Source: Bacillota bacterium
GTDB lineage: Bacteria; Bacillota_I; Bacilli_A; Erysipelotrichales; Erysipelotrichaceae
DNA: 64,000 nt
NCBI GenBank assembly: GCA_023388995.1
Contig: JAEWFD010000020.1
Location: 124,001 to 188,000, forward strand
Reading direction: 5' to 3'
This document shows, piece after piece, positions 59,193 to 64,000 of the stretch. Position numbers and translations under genes: made by a program. The notes under the pieces are model-generated. The model ran no database searches, was not told the DNA's origin, and saw nothing but the letters and a program-made list of their open reading frames with translations. Position 1 is the first letter of the stretch. The number at the start of each line of letters is the position of its first letter.

Positions 59193-59195
59193 ATT

Positions 59196-59204
59196 TGGTA
59201 TAAT
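59196..59204 (+). promoter_or_regulatory. Extended -10 promoter for cdaA
   Basis: TGGTATAAT, an extended -10 element just after the hydrolase stop; no good -35 box. Confidence 0.5.
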
Positions 59205-59224
59205 ACGGGACAGGAGGCAACAGC

Positions 59225-60277
59225 ATGAGAACACTAACACTTCAAAATACCATCGCCTTGCTGCGCATTTTATTGGATGTGGCAGCAGTATGGATCTTAA
59301 TTTACTACGTAATCAAGTTCGTTCGGAATAATGCGCGGACGATTCAAATATTCAAAGGGATTTTACTGGTCATGATCATCAAAGGTGTTTCCTCATTTGC
59401 GGGATTAACGACGGTAAGTTTTTTGGCAGATATGTTTATTACCTATGGGTTTTTAGGCGTAATCATCATCTTCCAGCCGGAGATCCGGGGGGGATTGGAA
59501 AAACTGGGGCAAAGCAAGCTCTTTACGCGAATTTCGACGTTGAGCGGCAATGAACTGGATATTCTGGTGAATACCTTGGTGGAAGCTACAGTGCGGCTTT
59601 CCAAAGAGCAGATCGGAGCTTTGATTACCATTGAACAATCACAGTCTTTGTCTGATTATATTAAAACCGGTACCAAAATTGATGCAGCGGTTTCAGTCGA
59701 ACTGTTATGTTCGATTTTTGTGCCGCTGACACCACTTCATGATGGGGCTGTTATTATTCAAGGAAATCATATTTCCTGTGCATCGGCCTATTTTCCGCCA
59801 ACATCACTGGACTTGCCGACACGCTATGGAGCACGCCATCGTGCTGCCATCGGAATCAGCGAGATTACAGATTCAACTACTATTGTAGTCAGTGAAGAAA
59901 CCGGAAGTATTTCCATTGCGGAACATGGAAAATTGCTGCACATGGATGAAGAATCTTTGCGGGAATATTTATTAAAGGTGATTTGTGTCCAAGAAATTGA
60001 AGCCAAACCTACCAACCGCTCCAAAGTCAGAAAAGAAAAAGCGAATCGCAGTATTAAGTTTGACTTTCTGAACAATAAAGAAGAAGCTCCGGAATCAAAT
60101 GAAGAACGGATGACAGTTAGTAAGAAATCACGGAAAACAGCGAATTTGCAGTTTCAGCTGGATGATGTGAAAGAGGCACCAAAGCCAAAGCGTCCTGCGA
60201 AAAAAGGGCAGGATGCAAAACCAGCGGCTGATCAGACCTTACTGAACCAGGAAGGAGAGAATGAGCGTGGAGAATAA
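59225..60277 (+). CDS. cdaA: Membrane diadenylate cyclase CdaA
   Basis: The 350-residue enzyme has three N-terminal membrane helices (about 11-85) and a DAC domain with 'HDGAVI' (DGA at 173-175) and 'GARHRAAIG' (RHR at 204-206), the catalytic motifs for making c-di-AMP from two ATP. A Lys-rich C-terminal extension of about 75 residues follows the usual end. It overlaps cdaR by 17 bp, the conserved cdaA-cdaR-glmM operon. Confidence 0.96.
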   Translation: MRTLTLQNTIALLRILLDVAAVWILIYYVIKFVRNNARTIQIFKGILLVMIIKGVSSFAGLTTVSFLADMFITYGFLGVIIIFQPEIRGGLEKLGQSKLFTRISTLSGNELDILVNTLVEATVRLSKEQIGALITIEQSQSLSDYIKTGTKIDAAVSVELLCSIFVPLTPLHDGAVIIQGNHISCASAYFPPTSLDLPTRYGARHRAAIGISEITDSTTIVVSEETGSISIAEHGKLLHMDEESLREYLLKVICVQEIEAKPTNRSKVRKEKANRSIKFDFLNNKEEAPESNEERMTVSKKSRKTANLQFQLDDVKEAPKPKRPAKKGQDAKPAADQTLLNQEGENERGE

Positions 60278-61739
60278 GAAAATAGAGCAGCCTGAGTTGG
60301 AGGAAACGAAGCAGCCAGCTCAAGGACCAAAAGAAATAAAAGGCTACCGGATGCCGCGCATTCAAAGAAGCAAGCAAGATGCAACAGAGAAGCAAGGCAG
60401 CGAAGAAGGCAAGAATAAACTGGAGCTGGCACAATCCATTGCGTCGCGCGGGAAAAAAGTAGTGCATTCTTATGCCAGCATTGAAAATGTTGTTATGCAG
60501 GTGTTTAATACAATCAGTACCGTCATTGACCGCTATGTGTTCAATCCGCGCTGGGGCGGGGTTATTTCCTTATTGTTTGCAGTGTTTATGTATATGACTG
60601 TAAACAGCGGTATGCTGGGTCAGGTTTTTGCGACAAAAACAAATTCTGAAATATTGGATAAAGTACCGGTTACGGTAAATGCCAATAATGAGGTATATGA
60701 GATTGAAGGGCTGCCGGAAAGTGTTACTCCGATTATCAAGGGTGAGATCAGTGATCTGCAGATGACAAAATCACAAGGTGGTTATCTGGTTGTGGCAGAC
60801 TTATCAGGGCTTGGTGAAGGCACGCATGCGATTACCCTCAGTCCGAACAACTTTTCCTCCCGGGTGCAAGTGTTCTTGAACCCCTCTACAGCAGTTGTAA
60901 CAATTAAAAAGAAAATTTCATGGAATTTTGATTTAGGATATGATTTCATCAATTCCGACAAAATGGATGCACGATATGTGCTTGGAACTCCAACTTTAGA
61001 TACCAATGAGGTTACTGTTCGAGCTTCCCAGCAGACTATTGACAGCATTGCTTTCGTAAAAGCGTTGATCAATGTAGAAGGTGTCAAAGAAACATTTGAG
61101 CAAGATGCTGTTCTGGCAGCATATGATCAGAATGGGAACCGTGTGCAAGTGGATATCATTCCTTCGACTGTGCGGGCAACTGTTGAGGTAAGCTCACCGA
61201 ATAAAACGATACCGATTGTCATTGTTCCAAATGGCGAATTGCCAAATGGCAAGGCAATTGAATCTATTTCCTTAGATCATGCAGCACTTACCATCTACGG
61301 TCAGGAAAGTGTTTTGAATGCTTTCCAAAACTTCATCGTGAATATTAATGTATCGGAAATTTATTCTGACAGCAGCTTGGTAGCTCCGCTCCGCTTGCCA
61401 TCAGGAATCAAGAAAACATCGGTAACAAAAGTTAATTTGGAAGTGAAATTGACAGATGCAGTGACAAGGGTAATCAAAGGCGTAAACTTGAATATCCGGA
61501 AAAATATCAACAACTATCGTCTTGATTTAGTGAATCGGGATAATGTAACGGTTGATATTGAGGTGACAGGAAGCAAAGAGCGGGTAGAAGCGATTACTGC
61601 CGACCAGATTGAAGCATATCTGGATATGGAAAAGACGAAGCCTGGTATTATGACATTGCCGGTGATTGTACAAGGAACAGATTACTATGTGAAGTATAAA
61701 TCATTGACAGATGCTGTTGATGTAGAAATTATTCGATAA
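60261..61739 (+). CDS. cdaR: YbbR-domain regulator of CdaA
   Basis: The 492-residue protein has a cytoplasmic hydrophilic N-terminus (about 90 residues, longer than usual), one membrane helix ('WGGVISLLFAVFMYMTV') and several extracytoplasmic YbbR repeats ('YEIEGLPESVTPIIKGE', 'TVRATVEVSSPNKTIPIVI', 'IDVEVTGSKERVEAI'-like units). CdaR binds and modulates the diadenylate cyclase. GGAAGGAGAGA-ATG starts it within cdaA. Confidence 0.92.
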   Translation: MSVENKKIEQPELEETKQPAQGPKEIKGYRMPRIQRSKQDATEKQGSEEGKNKLELAQSIASRGKKVVHSYASIENVVMQVFNTISTVIDRYVFNPRWGGVISLLFAVFMYMTVNSGMLGQVFATKTNSEILDKVPVTVNANNEVYEIEGLPESVTPIIKGEISDLQMTKSQGGYLVVADLSGLGEGTHAITLSPNNFSSRVQVFLNPSTAVVTIKKKISWNFDLGYDFINSDKMDARYVLGTPTLDTNEVTVRASQQTIDSIAFVKALINVEGVKETFEQDAVLAAYDQNGNRVQVDIIPSTVRATVEVSSPNKTIPIVIVPNGELPNGKAIESISLDHAALTIYGQESVLNAFQNFIVNINVSEIYSDSSLVAPLRLPSGIKKTSVTKVNLEVKLTDAVTRVIKGVNLNIRKNINNYRLDLVNRDNVTVDIEVTGSKERVEAITADQIEAYLDMEKTKPGIMTLPVIVQGTDYYVKYKSLTDAVDVEIIR

Positions 61740-61749
61740 GGGGAGACAT

Positions 61750-63099
61750 ATGAAATATTTTGGAACAGATGGTTTTCGCGGACAAGTATGTGAGCAGTTA
61801 AACCCGCATCATGCATTTCAAATCGGCAGATTTTTAGGTGCTTATCTGACAGCTGACAGTACCCATAAAAAAAAGCTGCTGATTGGGAAAGATACTCGTC
61901 TTTCTTCCGATGTATTGGAACATGCACTTGCGAGCGGAGCGGCAGCATCCGGCTGTGATGTATACTTACTTGGCGTTTGTCCGACGCCTGCGGTTTCGTA
62001 TCTGGTCCGCTATCATGAATATGATTTTGGCGTAATGATTTCGGCTAGTCATAATCCGTTTCAAGATAATGGCATTAAAATTTTTAATCATGCAGGTTTT
62101 AAGCTGGAAGAGGCCATAGAGCAGCAGATTGAAGCCTATATGGATGGAGAAACTGAAGAATTGCCGTGGGCTGACGGAGATCAGCTGGGACGCATTACTG
62201 ATGTTCATGCCAGCGGTATAAAAAGCTACGCCAATTGGATGCATTCTTTATTCAAGCAAGACTTTGCCGGACTGCGGATTTTGGCGGATCTTGCCAATGG
62301 GTCCGCAACAGCAACTGCGAAGCAAGTGCTGGAACAATGCGGCGCTGCAGTTGATGTAATTGCCAATGAACCAAATGGCTATAATATCAATGCCGACTGC
62401 GGATCTACTCATTTGCATCGCTTGCAGGATAACATCAGAACGATGCCTGGCGAGTACGATCTTGGCTTGGCATTTGATGGTGATGCCGACCGTTTGCTGG
62501 CAGTAGATGAAACCGGTAAAATTGTCGATGGCGATGCTATAATGTATTTGTGCGCAAAGCATTTGAAACAACGAGGGAAGTTAAAAGACAACATATTGGT
62601 TACGACTGTGATGTCTAACTTAGGACTGTATCATTCCTTGGAGCTGATTGGCGTGAAAACGTGTCAGGTTCAAGTAGGTGATAAATATGTTTCCCAATGC
62701 ATGTTTGCGGATGGCTATTCCTTAGGCGGCGAGCAATCCGGCCATATTATCTTCCAGGAAGAGGCAGTTTCTGGGGATGGATTGCTGACAGCGATGCATT
62801 TGCTGGAGATTGTCAAACAAGAAGGTAAGCCTTTATCCCAGCTTGCGGCCGAAGTGCAAATTTTCCCGCAGCGTCTGCGCAATATCAAAGTGCAGGATAA
62901 GAAACAGGCAATGGAAGATCATGATGTGAAACAATTAGTCGCAAAGATTACGGAAGCGCTTGGCAACCAAGGGCGGATTCTAGTTCGGCCTTCCGGTACA
63001 GAACAGCTGATTCGTGTTATGGTGGAAGCAGCGACCGATGAATTGTGTGATAATTATGTTAGTCAAGTAATCGAAATGATTGAAAAAAAGGGGCTTTAG
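61750..63099 (+). CDS. glmM: Phosphoglucosamine mutase
   Basis: The 449-residue enzyme starts 'MKYFGTDGFRG', has the phosphoserine loop 'ISASHNPFQDNG' (Ser100), the metal loop 'DGDADR' and the C-terminal phosphate-binding 'RPSGTEQLIRVM'. It makes glucosamine-1-phosphate for cell-wall precursors and in Bacillus is a regulator of CdaA. It follows cdaR by 10 bp; AAGGGGAGACAT-ATG starts it. Confidence 0.97.
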   Translation: MKYFGTDGFRGQVCEQLNPHHAFQIGRFLGAYLTADSTHKKKLLIGKDTRLSSDVLEHALASGAAASGCDVYLLGVCPTPAVSYLVRYHEYDFGVMISASHNPFQDNGIKIFNHAGFKLEEAIEQQIEAYMDGETEELPWADGDQLGRITDVHASGIKSYANWMHSLFKQDFAGLRILADLANGSATATAKQVLEQCGAAVDVIANEPNGYNINADCGSTHLHRLQDNIRTMPGEYDLGLAFDGDADRLLAVDETGKIVDGDAIMYLCAKHLKQRGKLKDNILVTTVMSNLGLYHSLELIGVKTCQVQVGDKYVSQCMFADGYSLGGEQSGHIIFQEEAVSGDGLLTAMHLLEIVKQEGKPLSQLAAEVQIFPQRLRNIKVQDKKQAMEDHDVKQLVAKITEALGNQGRILVRPSGTEQLIRVMVEAATDELCDNYVSQVIEMIEKKGL

Positions 63100-63107
63100 C
63101 CCTTTTT
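63086..63107 (+). terminator. Terminator of cdaA-cdaR-glmM
   Basis: GGGC-TTTA-GCCC with flanking A and T runs, overlapping the glmM stop. Confidence 0.78.
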
Positions 63108-63159
63108 GACTTTCAAGATGATATAAAATTGTTTACAATAGAGAATATGAGGTGATGAC

Positions 63160-63819
63160 ATGAAAAAGATAGTTTGCGTGGTTGAAGATGAGAAAGATCT
63201 CAATGAACTGGTAAAGCGGTATCTGGAGCGTGAAGGCTATGAAGTTCGTGCTTATCTGACATTTGAAGATGCCATGGCACATGTCCAAGACCAAGATGTG
63301 CATTTATGGATCTTGGATATCATGCTGGATGATAAAAGCGGGTTTGATTTAATTGAACTAATCAAGGAAACAAACCGGGAACTGCCTGTTATTTTTATGT
63401 CAGCAAGAGATAAGGAATTTGACCGGATCATCGGTCTTGAAAAAGGCAGCGATGACTATATCACAAAACCATTCTCTCCGAAAGAGTTGGTTCTTCGCGT
63501 CAACAACATCATGAAAAGAACCTACAAAGATGATTATCTGCGAACATTTGTAGACGGTTATGAAATTGATGAGCAGCAACGCAAATGCTTTTTTGAGAAT
63601 AAAGAAATTGAACTGACAACAAAAGAATATGACTTGTTGTGCTTGTTTGTGAAAAACCGCGGTGTTGCTTTCAGCAGAGAACAAATTTTAGATAAGGTTT
63701 GGGATGTTAATTACTTTGGCAGTGACCGGGTAGTGGATGACACCTTGCGGCGTTTGCGCCGGAAAATGCCGGAGCTAAGTATCCATACTATCTATGGCTT
63801 TGGCTATCGTTTAGGCTAA
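63160..63819 (+). CDS. OmpR/PhoB-family response regulator
   Basis: The 219-residue protein has a receiver domain (1-118) with acidic pocket 'VVEDEKD', phospho-acceptor Asp53 ('WILDIMLDD'), 'MSARDK' and 'TKPFSPKEL', and a C-terminal winged helix ('LTTKEYDLLCLFVKNRG', 'VDDTLRRLRRKM'). TACAAT at 63134-63139 is a possible -10 box. The kinase gene overlaps by one base. The signal is unknown. Confidence 0.93.
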   Translation: MKKIVCVVEDEKDLNELVKRYLEREGYEVRAYLTFEDAMAHVQDQDVHLWILDIMLDDKSGFDLIELIKETNRELPVIFMSARDKEFDRIIGLEKGSDDYITKPFSPKELVLRVNNIMKRTYKDDYLRTFVDGYEIDEQQRKCFFENKEIELTTKEYDLLCLFVKNRGVAFSREQILDKVWDVNYFGSDRVVDDTLRRLRRKMPELSIHTIYGFGYRLG

Positions 63820-64000
63820 TGAAAAAGACATTAAAATGGATTTTAGAGTTGACGCTGACACAACAGCTGATGGTTATTATTCTAATATTTACCATCAGTT
63901 TTTGTACGTTTTTCTTCTTGTTGTTAGGACGCAATATTGATGAATTCGTTGAAGACCAAATGTTTCGCATCTTAGAATTATCGCAAAGTGATGTCATTTT
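63819..64000 (+). CDS. Sensor histidine kinase, 3' end outside window
   Basis: Only the first 60 codons are seen: a basic N-terminus and a membrane helix ('LMVIILIFTISFCTFFFLLL') then 'GRNIDEFVEDQMFRIL'. The TAATG overlap with the response regulator gene makes it the cognate kinase. Catalytic domains lie beyond the window. Confidence 0.8.
   Translation, partial: MKKTLKWILELTLTQQLMVIILIFTISFCTFFFLLLGRNIDEFVEDQMFRILELSQSDVI

Noticed and set aside
1..64000. CRISPR arrays, insertion sequences, prophage or rRNA operons
   Set aside because: No regularly spaced repeats, transposase, integrase, phage structural genes or rRNA sequence were seen; repeats found are short hairpins, one 10-bp duplication, ankyrin and YbbR coding repeats.

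Overview
The window looks like chromosomal DNA of a low-to-moderate GC Bacillota, most likely a gut member of the Erysipelotrichia. The inference rests on the Firmicutes order of transcription and translation genes, strong sigma-A-type promoters (TTGACA-N17-TATAAT), AGGAGG ribosome sites, lipobox proteins, and T-box, TPP and FMN leaders. TGA is used as a stop. I see no CRISPR array, insertion sequence, prophage or rRNA operon. The window opens inside rlmB and closes inside a sensor kinase gene.

Layout. 1-2.2 kb: rlmB, a SigH-like sigma factor, rpmG, secE, nusG. 2.3-3.7 kb: two small membrane proteins. 3.7-14.8 kb: rplK-rplA, L10 leader, rplJ-rplL, rsmC-like methyltransferase, rpoB-rpoC. 14.9-23.2 kb: mostly reverse-strand accessory genes (DUF4418 protein, chemotaxis receptor, SelO, glyoxalase-like protein, WYL regulator, asparaginase), with DUF488, a rubrerythrin-like protein and a broken kinase on the forward strand. 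23.3-28 kb: an apparent metal-homeostasis block. It holds a broken nrdI-like gene behind a 28-bp palindrome, then a four-gene unit behind another palindrome: COG0523 GTPase, a GTPase-permease fusion, a DUF1980/YcgQ-like partner and a ZIP transporter. 28-32.5 kb: rpsL-rpsG-fusA-tuf. 32.6-38.2 kb: DUF975, PspC, ankyrin protein with an EF-G paralogue, pgpA with two thioredoxin-like lipoproteins. 38.5-47.5 kb: unknown proteins, pdxK/pdxR divergent pair, msrC, TPP-controlled thiT, YdcC-like lipoprotein plus a lone mazF. 47.5-51.4 kb: reverse-strand sulfur-transfer operon (cysteine desulfurase, TtcA-like, TcdA), two small genes and three tRNAs. 51.6-55.4 kb: T-box-controlled ABC transporter of the TrpXYZ type and FMN-riboswitch-controlled ribU. 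55.4-64 kb: phosphate butyryltransferase-like gene, a broken YczE-like gene, a Crp-family regulator, a hydrolase, cdaA-cdaR-glmM and a two-component system.

The most interesting region is 23.3-28 kb. Two consecutive units each have a good promoter whose start region is covered by a long perfect palindrome. The second encodes a complete candidate zinc-scarcity response with an unusual fusion of a degenerate COG0523 GTPase domain to a UPF0718 permease. Other points are four genes broken by small frameshifts (one a precise 10-bp tandem duplication), a desulfurase operon with both a start-site palindrome and a leader terminator, and a MazF-type toxin with no adjacent antitoxin. All functions are read from sequence motifs and gene order only; no database search was possible.
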